Positions 17,046 through 26,021 of a stretch of 64,000 nt of DNA are shown here, in pieces. A model generated the notes under the pieces. That model ran no database searches, had not been told where the DNA came from, and saw only the letters and a program-made list of their open reading frames with translations. Source of the stretch: JALZUE01 sp051251725 (GTDB lineage: Bacteria; Pseudomonadota; Gammaproteobacteria; Enterobacterales; Alteromonadaceae); the NCBI GenBank assembly GCA_051251725.1, contig JBPOFN010000006.1:1-64000 (forward strand), read 5' to 3'. Each line of letters begins with the position of its first letter. Within the stretch, counting starts at the first letter, position 1. Made by a program: the position numbers and the translations under genes.

Positions 17046-18452
17046 ATGAAAACAGGTCTTTTTTCAATCGGTCTTGATACCTACTGGCCACAGTTCGACG
17101 GTTTATTAGATAACCTAAACAGCTATCACAATAACATTAGCGATAAATTACAAGGCATGGGCGCAGACTTAGTAGATGCGGGCATGGTTGACTCTCCAGA
17201 AAAAGCACAAGCAGCGGCTAAATTATTTAAAACAGAAGATGTCGATATTATCTTTTTGTTTATTTCAACCTACGCCTTATCGTCGACGGTGTTGCCTGTT
17301 GTACAAAAAGCGAAAGTACCCGTTGTTATGTTAAACATTCAACCGGTTGCGCAGTTAGATTACGAAAAATTTAATGCCATGGGGGATCGCGGAAAAATGA
17401 CGGGTGTTTGGTTAGAACATTGTCAATCGTGTTCATTACCAGAGCTTGCCTGTGTGTTTAATCGTTCAGGTATTGATTACCACGTAGTGTCTGGGTACAT
17501 GCAAGAAGATTACGTGTGGAATGAAATCAACGACTGGGTTGAAGCGTCTAAAGTTGCCGCCGGTATGCGTGAAAACCGTGTGGGCATTTTAGGCCATTAT
17601 TATAATGGCATGTTAGATGTTTACAGTGATTTAACCCAGCAATCAGCCACTTTTGGTAATCATTTTGAAATTCTTGAAATGTGTGAATTATTCGACTTTC
17701 GCCAAGCGGTTACTGATGACGAAATGGCTGCTAAGTTACAAGAATTTGCAGATAAATTTGATGTCTCAGCAGAATGTGAACAGTCTGAATTAGAACGTGC
17801 AGCAAAAACATCAGTCGCACTAGATAAGCTTATTGCCAAACATAAACTGGGGTCAATGGCTTATTACTATGAAGGCTCAGGCGAATATGAAAATATTGTT
17901 ACCTCAGTCATCGCGGGTAATACCTTATTAACCGGTAAAAACATTCCTATTGCGGGCGAATGTGAAATCAAAAACGTGCAAGCCATGAAAATTATGGACT
18001 TGTTCGGTGTCGGCGGCTCGTTCTCTGAATTTTACTTAAGTGATTTTAAAGATGACGTGGTGTATTTAGGACACGATGGTCCTGCTCATTTTGCTATTTC
18101 TCAAGGTAATGTGGGGTTAGTACCATTATCGGTATATCACGGTAAACCGGGTAAAGGGTTGTCCATTCAAATGACGGTACAGCATGGTCCAATTACTGTA
18201 TTGGCTGTTGTTACACGTCGTGATGGCAGCGTATTTTTACAAGTGTGTGAAGGTGAGTCAGTTGAAGGGCCAATATTACAAATAGGTAATACCAATAGCC
18301 GTTATAAATTCCCCATGGGCGCGCGTAATTTTATGAACGAATGGTCACGTGGTGGGCCCTCTCATCATTGTGCTATTGGTGTTGGTCATATTGCGGATAA
18401 GTTAGAAAAGCTGGCGTCTTTATTAAGTATTGAGTTACGCCGTTTAACTTAA
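17046..18452 (+). CDS. L-arabinose/L-fucose isomerase-family protein (possible rhamnose isomerase substitute)
   Basis: The 468-residue cytoplasmic protein has the AraA/FucI fold: N-terminal Rossmann-like LFSIGLDTYWPQFDGLLDNL, DVDIIFLFISTYALSSTVLP, and then the metal-site blocks YYYEGSGEYENI, PIAGECEIKNVQAM, YLGHDGPAHFAI and GPSHHCAIGVGHI. The Glu and His residues in these blocks correspond to the Mn-binding set of L-arabinose isomerase. It sits 89 bp downstream of rhaT. I infer that it isomerises L-rhamnose or another ulvan-derived sugar such as xylose, since no RhaA-type gene is in the window. A true AraA activity is also possible. Confidence 0.8.
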   Translation: MKTGLFSIGLDTYWPQFDGLLDNLNSYHNNISDKLQGMGADLVDAGMVDSPEKAQAAAKLFKTEDVDIIFLFISTYALSSTVLPVVQKAKVPVVMLNIQPVAQLDYEKFNAMGDRGKMTGVWLEHCQSCSLPELACVFNRSGIDYHVVSGYMQEDYVWNEINDWVEASKVAAGMRENRVGILGHYYNGMLDVYSDLTQQSATFGNHFEILEMCELFDFRQAVTDDEMAAKLQEFADKFDVSAECEQSELERAAKTSVALDKLIAKHKLGSMAYYYEGSGEYENIVTSVIAGNTLLTGKNIPIAGECEIKNVQAMKIMDLFGVGGSFSEFYLSDFKDDVVYLGHDGPAHFAISQGNVGLVPLSVYHGKPGKGLSIQMTVQHGPITVLAVVTRRDGSVFLQVCEGESVEGPILQIGNTNSRYKFPMGARNFMNEWSRGGPSHHCAIGVGHIADKLEKLASLLSIELRRLT

Positions 18453-18524
18453 TTACCAAGCCCTTATGGTCATTTTTGATGTTATTGAACAAAAAAATGA
18501 CCATAACTTATAATAGGAGGGCAA

Positions 18525-19316
18525 ATGAAAAACCAGCTACTTAACCACTCAATTGCTCGTGTAATTACTTTTGTTTTTTTGACTGTTTTTACTATGTGCA
18601 TAGCGACTAAAGTTAATGCCTATGAAAAAGTTATTTTAGAAAATAGTGTCAACAGCACAAGTAAGGTTGCTAATAAGCATTCTTATCTGAGTGAAATAAC
18701 CGATGCGTTAAAAATAAAATGGCCAAAAAACCGTACAATAAATATAGTTTTTCATGGTCATAGTGTTCCAGCTGGTTATTTTAAAACGCCCATTGTTGAT
18801 AGTTTTAATGCTTACCCTCATCTGTTGCACAAAAAATTAAAACGTCTGTTTCCACATGCTGTTATCAATAGCATTGTTACTGCCATTGGTGGAGAAAAAT
18901 CAGATCGCGGAATGGAAAGGTTTGATAAAGATGTTTTGACACATAACCCTGACATTTTATTGATTGATTATGCTTTAAATGATCGTCGCATTGGCTTAGA
19001 AAAAGCAAAATTAGCATGGCAAACTATGATTATTAAAGCCAAAAAAAAGGGTATTAAAGTGTTGTTATTAACACCAACAGGGGATCTATCAGCAAAACTC
19101 AATGACCCTAATGATCCTTTAAACTTACATGCAGAGCAAATAAGACACTTAGCTCATAAACACGAAGTTGGTATGGTTGATAGTCTTGCTGCTTTTAAAG
19201 CCTATATTGGTGTCGGAGGAGAACTTAGCCACTTAATGTCTCAAGTTAACCACCCTAACCGTAAGGGTCATGATCTTGTTGTAGAACAAATATTGGAATG
19301 GTTTCCAAGTGAGTAA
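18525..19316 (+). CDS. SGNH-fold carbohydrate esterase, exported
   Basis: A strong ribosome site (AGGAGG) lies four bases before the ATG. An N-terminal hydrophobic stretch (about 13-32) serves as signal peptide or anchor. SGNH blocks are visible: FHGHSVPAGYF (block I, nucleophile Ser80; the usual GDS is GHS), IGGEKSDRG (block II Gly region), DYALNDRR (block III Asn152) and VNHPNRKGHD (block V with the catalytic His243). These enzymes remove acyl groups from sugars. In the operon it is flanked by the isomerase (72-bp gap) and a sulfatase, so deacetylation of algal oligosaccharides is plausible but unproven. Confidence 0.75.
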   Translation: MKNQLLNHSIARVITFVFLTVFTMCIATKVNAYEKVILENSVNSTSKVANKHSYLSEITDALKIKWPKNRTINIVFHGHSVPAGYFKTPIVDSFNAYPHLLHKKLKRLFPHAVINSIVTAIGGEKSDRGMERFDKDVLTHNPDILLIDYALNDRRIGLEKAKLAWQTMIIKAKKKGIKVLLLTPTGDLSAKLNDPNDPLNLHAEQIRHLAHKHEVGMVDSLAAFKAYIGVGGELSHLMSQVNHPNRKGHDLVVEQILEWFPSE

Positions 19317-19398
19317 TTTATTTACCTAGAGACAGGTTAACTATATTGCTTACTTTGCCCTAATTAAAAACATTAATACTAATACTAAGTTGAGACTT

Positions 19399-20886
19399 AT
19401 GAAAAAATATTTAGTAAAACCGACACTCTGCTTTCTAGGGGTTGCATTGTTAAATCTTACAGGCTGCGCGAAAGAAAAATTAGATACTCAAGCCTTGGAT
19501 ACTGAACAAGCACAAACAGAACTTTCGTCAAAGAAAATGCAAAAACAACCAAACATATTATTTATTTCGGTTGATGACTTAAATGATATGCCCAACTTTA
19601 TGGGCAGCTATCCCGATGCAATAACACCTAATATGGATCGTTTAGCACATAATGGCGTTTTGTTTACTCGTGCACACGCACAGGTGCCACTGTGTGGGCC
19701 ATCTCGTGCCAGCACCATGACCAGTACGTTAGCAACTACCCATGGTTATCATGGGCATATGTCTGATCAAAAAGTGCAAGATCGCGGCAAAGAAATGGGC
19801 ACCAGTACCATGCCTGAGTACTTTAAAGACAATGGTTATCATGTAATGGCTGTTGGTAAAATTTTCCATAAACATGTGCCTAAAGGGTCAGTACATGAAT
19901 CGGGCGGGCGAGGCACTTGGAATCCACACCCGAATGGAAAACAAAAATATAACGGCGGTAGAACCCATACCGACTGGGCAAAATGGCCAGGAAAAGAATC
20001 AGAAATGGGGGATTATCAGGCCGCAGAATGGGCGGTTGATAGACTAACTAAAGAATACGACAAACCGTTTATAATGATGGTTGGTTTTCTTCGTCCACAT
20101 GTGCCGTGGATTGTTCCTCAGCGCTGGTTTGACTTATATCCAAACTCTGAAAAATTAACCTTACCACCATACAAAGCTGATGATTTAGACGATGTATCAG
20201 ATCTATCAAAATTCTTGAATATTTCCACAGAAATGCCACATACCGATACCTTGATTAAAAAGAACCAATGGTCAGAAGTGATGCAGGCGTATTTAGCGTC
20301 AGTCAGCTTTGTTGATCATTATGTGGGTAAAGTGATTGATGCAGTAGAATCAGGTCCTAATGCTGACAATACCATTATCGTGCTTTGGTCAGATCATGGT
20401 TATCATTTAGGTGAAAAAAATACCTTTCAAAAAGAAAGCCTTTGGGAGCGTAGCTCACACGTACCGTTAATATTTTCTGGTCCGAACATCAAACCAAAGC
20501 AAGTTAGTGGTCGAGTTGTTAGCTTGATTGATATTCTTCCTACCTTAGCTGAAATGTCTGGTTTACCCGAAAATAAGGCATGGGAAGGGCGTAGTATTCA
20601 ACCATTACTTAATAACCCATCAATGCCATGGGATCATCCTGCAATTACTACATGGCAGGGTAATAACGTTGCAGTACAAACCGAGCGATACCGTTATATT
20701 CATTATATTGATGGCTCAGAAGAGTTATATGATCATGAAAGTGATTACGACGAGTGGTCAAACCTGGCAAGCGATACAAAATATACCGCGATAAAAGCCC
20801 AATTAAAAAAGCATTTACCAACAAAGTACGTAGAAAAATCGCAAGGTAAGCAGCAGAAAATATTGGCAGAAAAAGCCAAGCGGTAG
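19399..20886 (+). CDS. Family S1 sulfatase (S1_7-like), lipoprotein
   Basis: I prefer the ATG at 19399 to a TTG three codons upstream, since it starts a proper lipoprotein signal (KKYLVK...LLNLTGC). Core motifs: NILFISVDDLNDM, PLCGPSRASTMTS with formylglycine precursor Cys99, FLRPHVPWIVPQRWFDLYP and VLWSDHGYHLGEKNTFQKE, followed by LYDHESDYDEWSNLAS. It resembles the sulfatases at 6178 and 47364. It is the last gene of the plus-strand operon; a terminator follows 60 bp downstream. The sulfate position cleaved is unknown. Confidence 0.87.
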   Translation: MKKYLVKPTLCFLGVALLNLTGCAKEKLDTQALDTEQAQTELSSKKMQKQPNILFISVDDLNDMPNFMGSYPDAITPNMDRLAHNGVLFTRAHAQVPLCGPSRASTMTSTLATTHGYHGHMSDQKVQDRGKEMGTSTMPEYFKDNGYHVMAVGKIFHKHVPKGSVHESGGRGTWNPHPNGKQKYNGGRTHTDWAKWPGKESEMGDYQAAEWAVDRLTKEYDKPFIMMVGFLRPHVPWIVPQRWFDLYPNSEKLTLPPYKADDLDDVSDLSKFLNISTEMPHTDTLIKKNQWSEVMQAYLASVSFVDHYVGKVIDAVESGPNADNTIIVLWSDHGYHLGEKNTFQKESLWERSSHVPLIFSGPNIKPKQVSGRVVSLIDILPTLAEMSGLPENKAWEGRSIQPLLNNPSMPWDHPAITTWQGNNVAVQTERYRYIHYIDGSEELYDHESDYDEWSNLASDTKYTAIKAQLKKHLPTKYVEKSQGKQQKILAEKAKR

Positions 20887-20945
20887 CTTACTGCAATTAT
20901 ACTGTTTAGTTTGCGCATTTCAGAACAAGACAGGATGACGATTTT

Positions 20946-20974
20946 AAAATCCCATTATCATAATGGGATTTTTT
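20946..20974 (+). terminator. Rho-independent terminator of the GH106-rhaT operon
   Basis: A perfect 13-bp stem (20946-20958 with 20960-20972), a very tight turn in the strict pairing, and a run of T after it. It marks the 3' end of the six-gene operon. Confidence 0.88.
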
Positions 20975-21257
20975 AATTCACCTAAATTCATCAAATATTC
21001 AGTTAATTATGTTTTGAATAAAGACGTTTAGCTGCTCTTAAACAAACCGGTTGTTAAGTTTTACCTATATTCTCGCTGTAAGCTTTAAAAAGCATAGAAC
21101 TTTCGGATTAAGCATCAACAACTAGTATCAAAAAAAAGAACCTAATATCATCGAGATAGTTGACTAATAAGTTTATTAACTTATGCGTGCACTTTAAATA
21201 AGAAAATATATTTAAAGTGCACAAAGCTCATTAACCACTAATAGTTAATTTGCAGTG
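20975..21257. other. Intergenic space between convergent operons
   Basis: No gene or promoter-like GGGTATC block seen. It contains the hairpin at 21187-21222 near the end of GH78. Confidence 0.4.
21187..21222 (-). terminator. Hairpin downstream of GH78 (21258)
   Basis: A 14-bp perfect inverted repeat (gtgcactttaaata and its complement) with an 8-nt loop lies 36 bp after the GH78 stop. There is no clear T run on the minus strand, so termination is likely but not certain. Confidence 0.5.
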
Positions 21258-24095
21258 TTAATCAAGAATAATTAATTGATAACTTCCTGCTTGATAAAGC
21301 TTTTTAGCTTGATTTGGCACAGTTACCCACGCACTAGCATTTTGTGGAATTTCAAAGTGCCAAGTAATAGTTGAACCGATACGTTGCCAGCGACTGACAA
21401 TTTTTCCGTAGCCGGTGACATAACTCACATCAACATTGTCTAAGTCTTTAACAAATACTGGGCGAAGTTCAAATTCTTGAAAGCCAGGGTTATCTACGAG
21501 TGGACGAATGCCGCCTAAGCCTTCATAAAACCAACCATCATAACCACTGTGGAAAGGGTGGTTTAATGAACGCCCTGGAGGGTTTCTACGTTCAGGATCA
21601 AGTTCAGGATCCCAAACACCTTTACGCTCCCAAAGGGTTGTCGCTTGTAACTTGTCAAATTGATAGGAATACCCAGGATACCCTTCAGCGGTAAAAACTC
21701 TAAAGGCGGTATCGCCATAACCGTAATCGCTTAGTGCTAAATACAAGTAGGTTTGACCAAGTGCGCCAATAGAACCATGGCCGCCCCATTTTTCTACCAC
21801 ATCTTTATTTAACGCATCAGCAATTGATTGGCGTAACGGCATTGGTGCAATACCAAAACGCAGCGCCATGGCATCAGCAGTTTGACTGCCGTAATGGCCC
21901 GTATCAGCGCTATAAAACTCTTGATTAAATTGTGTGCTGATTGATTGAAATAAGTCAGAAAACTGTTTTGATTTTTCTGGTTCATTTACCAGCGTTGCAA
22001 TTTTACTCATTAAATCAGCACCATGCGCAAGTAAAGCAGAACTGGTGATGGTTGGCGTAGTGTGTTGCGGATTACAACGCTTTCTGCCCATACCTGGTTT
22101 TAATACCGGATCACACCAGTCACCATAGCCAATACGTAACAAGCCATTGTCTAATTTACTTTCAGCTAACTGCATATATTCAAGTAAACTAGAATATTGG
22201 CCTTGAAGCACTTGTATATCACCGTGATGGCGATAATGTTCCCACGCAATAATAATTTCAGCAACGGCCCAGTCAAAATTACCACCGTGGGTACGTTTAC
22301 CAGGGACTACCGCAGGTGCTTGGAATGTAGCGGTGCTAAAGTCACCTAGATATTTCGGCCAAAAATTGTTCATATTAAAGTTGTAATTACCGGTAATCAG
22401 CGCCGCATGTGCATCACCTGTCCAACCCGCACGTTCTCTGATTGGGCAATCCATTGGTACTGCCATCAAGTTACTTTCATAACTCCATAACGCCATGTCA
22501 TGAATACGATTAACTAGGTTATTAGAACTTTCAAACGTACCGGCGATATCAACATCACTTCTGACAAGATGTGCAGTGATAGCGTCAATTGCTGGTGCTT
22601 GTTTAAGTCCGGTTACTTCGACATAACGAAAACCGTGCCAAGTAAATTCTGGTGTCCACGTTTTCGCATCGTCGCCAGAGGCAATATAGCCATCAACCTG
22701 TTTTAATAATGGCGCACCGCCACCCGTGTTTTGGCTAATATTGCCATCAATATCAGCCCACTCAGCATATCTAAGGTACACGGCTTGATCTTTTGTTAAG
22801 CCTAATTTATCCAGGTTAAGGGTAGGTACACCGGTAAAGTTTTGGCCAAAATCTAATACCCACACATTATGTTTAGGCTGATATATCTTTTGAGCCGTCA
22901 TCTTTTTAATGGGACGAATAGGGGGTAATAATTGTGGCTCAAGTTTTTCAGTCGGCCATTGCTTCAGTACCTCTACTGGTTGCCAGTTTGATAAGTTGTT
23001 TAGATTATTAGTATTGCTATGCCATTGAGAAACCACTTTATTAGCATCAAATAATTCTCCTGAAAAAATGCCTTCTTTTATTACAGGAGATGAATGACTT
23101 AACCAATCTTTATTTGACGTCACTAATTGCGTTGAACCGTCATCAAAGGTTAATTCCAATTGCGCGATAAATTTAGGTTGGCCATATGATAAGGTTTTTG
23201 ATGGTTTATCGGTTGAGCCATCAGGGTTTTTCCAACGACTAAAAGCAATACTTTCGTCGTACCAACCACTACCTAAATGAACGGCAATAGTATTATCACC
23301 CGATGAAAGAAAACTAGACACTTCATCCGTATTGTAAAGTATACGTTTATCAAAATCTGTTTGTCCCGGATCCATAATGCGATCTGACACCCGTTTACCA
23401 TTAAGGTATACCTCGTAATAACCGGCTGCGGTGCTATGAAGTTTGGCTTTAACTAATTTTTTATTTTTTTTGGGTGTAAAGGTATAACGAAACAAGCTTG
23501 CGGTAGGTTGAATTTTTACTTGCTCAATAACTAGATTTTGCGTTTTTATTTTATGTTTCGCTAAGCTTGCTAACCTTTCTGGGTATAAGTCCGTTGCATA
23601 TAAAGCCCATTGGTTAACGCTTGGAGTGACAGAAGTGATCGCTGGTTTTTCAACTTGCAGCCATTGTGCTTGCCAATCTGCTTTAGCTAATAGCCCCATT
23701 TCCCATGAGCTAATATTACTCCATGCGCTCGCTTGCTCTACATCAGGTTGCCATACACGCACACGCCAAAAAAGGGTATCGTTAGCATTCAGTTCAGCAC
23801 CTTGGTATCCGATATTTAGTGACTGCTTTGCCTTAACTTTACCGCTGTCCCATAGCAAAAAATCTGCAGTGTTAAACGTTTTATTTTTACTCACTTGAAT
23901 TTGATAATGTGATTGGCTGTTTACATTAGCATGCCACGAAAACCGTGGTTTACTGTTATGTACATTAAGTGGGTGACTTTTACCTTCAACTAACAAGTTA
24001 CTGGGGCTACCAGAAGATTCACCCGCTGAATTATATTCATGACTACAGCCTATTAGCGTAATTAAAAATATAAGAGATAGACATTTTTTTAACAT
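21258..24095 (-). CDS. GH78 alpha-L-rhamnosidase, lipoprotein (type A)
   Basis: The signal ends in LIGC (Cys17), so it is a lipoprotein of 945 residues. Domain order is that of GH78: fibronectin-like N-terminus (HNSKPRFSWHANVNSQSHYQIQVS), two beta-sandwich carbohydrate-binding-like domains (LHSTAAGYYEVYLNGKRVSD), an (alpha/alpha)6 barrel with PMDCPIRERAGWTGDAH containing the acidic residues of the active site, LYLALSDYGYG, and the C-terminal sandwich. GH78 enzymes are inverting alpha-L-rhamnosidases. A separate promoter (24138-24163) lies 43 bp upstream. It differs clearly from the other two long GH78 proteins at 26022 and 44005, which are close paralogs of each other. Confidence 0.9.
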   Translation of the reverse strand: MLKKCLSLIFLITLIGCSHEYNSAGESSGSPSNLLVEGKSHPLNVHNSKPRFSWHANVNSQSHYQIQVSKNKTFNTADFLLWDSGKVKAKQSLNIGYQGAELNANDTLFWRVRVWQPDVEQASAWSNISSWEMGLLAKADWQAQWLQVEKPAITSVTPSVNQWALYATDLYPERLASLAKHKIKTQNLVIEQVKIQPTASLFRYTFTPKKNKKLVKAKLHSTAAGYYEVYLNGKRVSDRIMDPGQTDFDKRILYNTDEVSSFLSSGDNTIAVHLGSGWYDESIAFSRWKNPDGSTDKPSKTLSYGQPKFIAQLELTFDDGSTQLVTSNKDWLSHSSPVIKEGIFSGELFDANKVVSQWHSNTNNLNNLSNWQPVEVLKQWPTEKLEPQLLPPIRPIKKMTAQKIYQPKHNVWVLDFGQNFTGVPTLNLDKLGLTKDQAVYLRYAEWADIDGNISQNTGGGAPLLKQVDGYIASGDDAKTWTPEFTWHGFRYVEVTGLKQAPAIDAITAHLVRSDVDIAGTFESSNNLVNRIHDMALWSYESNLMAVPMDCPIRERAGWTGDAHAALITGNYNFNMNNFWPKYLGDFSTATFQAPAVVPGKRTHGGNFDWAVAEIIIAWEHYRHHGDIQVLQGQYSSLLEYMQLAESKLDNGLLRIGYGDWCDPVLKPGMGRKRCNPQHTTPTITSSALLAHGADLMSKIATLVNEPEKSKQFSDLFQSISTQFNQEFYSADTGHYGSQTADAMALRFGIAPMPLRQSIADALNKDVVEKWGGHGSIGALGQTYLYLALSDYGYGDTAFRVFTAEGYPGYSYQFDKLQATTLWERKGVWDPELDPERRNPPGRSLNHPFHSGYDGWFYEGLGGIRPLVDNPGFQEFELRPVFVKDLDNVDVSYVTGYGKIVSRWQRIGSTITWHFEIPQNASAWVTVPNQAKKLYQAGSYQLIILD

Positions 24096-24137
24096 GGTCT
24101 TATTTATTTCCTATTGTATTAATACTTGATAAGAAAA

Positions 24138-24163
24138 GACAATTAGAATGGAAATTGATACCC
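24138..24163 (-). promoter_or_regulatory. Predicted ECF-sigma promoter P2, for GH78 (21258)
   Basis: On the minus strand GGGTATC (24163-24157) followed by AATTT, then 15 nt, then TGTCTTTTC starting at 24141. The start codon is about 43 nt downstream, the closest of all sites. Confidence 0.8.
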
Positions 24164-24319
24164 CTAAACTACAAGTTAATTAAAAAAGTTACATAAAATC
24201 ATTTTTAGCATCAATGCTCAACAAATAATGGCGTTGGGGTCGGTTAACTGGCTTCTAAGTTTGTATTGTTAGCCTCATAGACAACGGCTGTGTTTTATAT
24301 AATGAGCGGTTAATGATTG

Positions 24320-24357
24320 AAATAAACTCAAAGGGTAGTAAGCCTTTGAGTTTATTT
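24320..24357. terminator. Bidirectional terminator downstream of PL25
   Basis: A 15-bp perfect stem (24320-24334 with 24343-24357) with an 8-nt loop. The arms end in TTT-rich sequence on both strands. It lies 10 bp after the PL25 stop and separates that transcript from the GH78 promoter region. Confidence 0.8.
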
Positions 24358-24367
24358 ATTTTAAAGC

Positions 24368-25861
24368 TTACTTTTTATTGTTTTTCTTAAAGCGCTCATG
24401 TGCTTTTATAAAAGATTTTAGATGCTTTTCATCCGCTTTAGTTAATACAGAGGCTGTTGATTTTTCACGCTGAATAGGGCCATTATCGCCAACTAAATAG
24501 ATTTTTCGCCAAGGGCTACTTTTTAGTTTTTCTGCAACTATCACTCGAGCATCAGGGTGCGCATTATCAATTAATGCCGTAAGCGACCATGTCGCTTGTT
24601 CACGACGTAATAATTCTTTACCTTTAGTAAAGGTTTTTCCGCTATCGGTACTGTTGAAATAAGAAATAATGCCATCGCCTTTTTCTTGATAACCCAGTAA
24701 GAAACTAATATCAGTTGCTGATTTAACGATAAAGTCACCGCGGGTATCGGTACCATCTACACGCGCTTGTGCGTAGACTGGTTCACCGCCAACCCATTCT
24801 TTTCCTGTCCAACGGTAATGACTGGTCTGTTTAGCACCACCTGTTTTTTCCCCTAAATCTTTGCCTATATTGATACCAATATGCGGGTAACCTTTTTCAT
24901 CTAAGTGAGATGAACCATTAAATGACCAATAGCCCACACCACCAGTACGTGCTACTAAGGTTTTTTCATCCGAGACTTCACGTGTTAGTGGCATGGTTAA
25001 CGACTCCCCTTGCACGTTACGCCAGCTGTTTTTCTTAGTATCAAATACCATGTAATAAGCATCATGACGTTCTGTGGTATGGCCGCGACCATTAACACCC
25101 GCACCTCGCTTCCAACAAACGTGATAATCGTAAGAAATGATGATATCGTCATTTTGGCCTTTTGACGCAAATGCATACCAGCTATCACTGGCTTCAATAT
25201 CATGGCGTTTTTTAGTTTTTAAAATTGAAACAGGTGCCTCAAACGTACGGCCATGATCAGTCGATTTTTGATAAACCCAATTACTGCGATGTGCTCCGTG
25301 GCGGTAAAAGAGAAAAATATCACCATTGTCCATTTTTACTGCTTGGTTATAAGTGCCAAAAGGAGTGATATTGTCGAGTTCTTCCCACGCGCTAATATCA
25401 TAGGGTTTCTTCGTAACTATATGTTTATTGGCAGCGTAGTGGGTATCACCTAGTTTGTTTTTACCATAGCGTTTATCACCACCATGACCGCCAAAAAAGA
25501 CGTGTATATAACCTAAATCATCGATAACCATAGTGGGCTTACCGTGGTTATCGACATTTTTAGGTTGTTGTAAGTCTTTACCTAAAGCACTGTTACCCGC
25601 TTTATAGGGGCCTGCCCATTCTTTGGTTTCGTGGTTATAAGAGGCTACGTAAGGGTCTTCAAGTGGGCCTTGATAAGACACATAGGTAATTCCGTTTTTA
25701 TGAATGCCAGCAGGGTGTTGGACTATTGCTAAAGGGGTCATTAGACCATTATCAGCAAAGTAGTCAACTTTATCTGTTTTAGTCGCACTAGCGCTAACAG
25801 TAAATAGCACTGAGGCGCTAATAATTGAAACCAGTGATAAACGAGAAAGTAGTTTTTTCAT
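24368..25861 (-). CDS. Probable ulvan lyase, PL25-like BNR-propeller protein
   Basis: A signal peptide (about 1-26, ending SASA) precedes about 470 residues of BNR_4-type beta-propeller. Visible blade motifs include YVSYQGPLEDPYVASYNH, YIHVFFGGHGGD, IFLFYRHGAHRSNW and STDHGRTF. The size (497 residues) and the His/Tyr/Arg-rich strands fit ulvan lyase family PL25, whose catalysis depends on His, Tyr and Arg residues on the propeller top; candidates are His126, Tyr186 and Arg205. PL25 cuts rhamnose-3-sulfate to uronic acid bonds by elimination, leaving unsaturated ends. The neighbouring GH78 genes and the second lyase candidate (PL24 at 49915) support this. It probably shares the transcript from P3 with the upstream GH78. 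Family assignment is from memory of family features, not a search. Confidence 0.65.
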   Translation of the reverse strand: MKKLLSRLSLVSIISASVLFTVSASATKTDKVDYFADNGLMTPLAIVQHPAGIHKNGITYVSYQGPLEDPYVASYNHETKEWAGPYKAGNSALGKDLQQPKNVDNHGKPTMVIDDLGYIHVFFGGHGGDKRYGKNKLGDTHYAANKHIVTKKPYDISAWEELDNITPFGTYNQAVKMDNGDIFLFYRHGAHRSNWVYQKSTDHGRTFEAPVSILKTKKRHDIEASDSWYAFASKGQNDDIIISYDYHVCWKRGAGVNGRGHTTERHDAYYMVFDTKKNSWRNVQGESLTMPLTREVSDEKTLVARTGGVGYWSFNGSSHLDEKGYPHIGINIGKDLGEKTGGAKQTSHYRWTGKEWVGGEPVYAQARVDGTDTRGDFIVKSATDISFLLGYQEKGDGIISYFNSTDSGKTFTKGKELLRREQATWSLTALIDNAHPDARVIVAEKLKSSPWRKIYLVGDNGPIQREKSTASVLTKADEKHLKSFIKAHERFKKNNKK

Positions 25862-26021
25862 TATCTTTTGTTAACCTTATAATTAATAACTGAGTAGTTT
25901 GAGTAACACCCTACAATCATTATCGCTCACTAAAAACCTAAATCAATCAATTTATTATATATTCTACAAATTTATTGAATTAGAAATAAATTCTCGAGAA
26001 AAGCTTAATGCTAATTTATCG

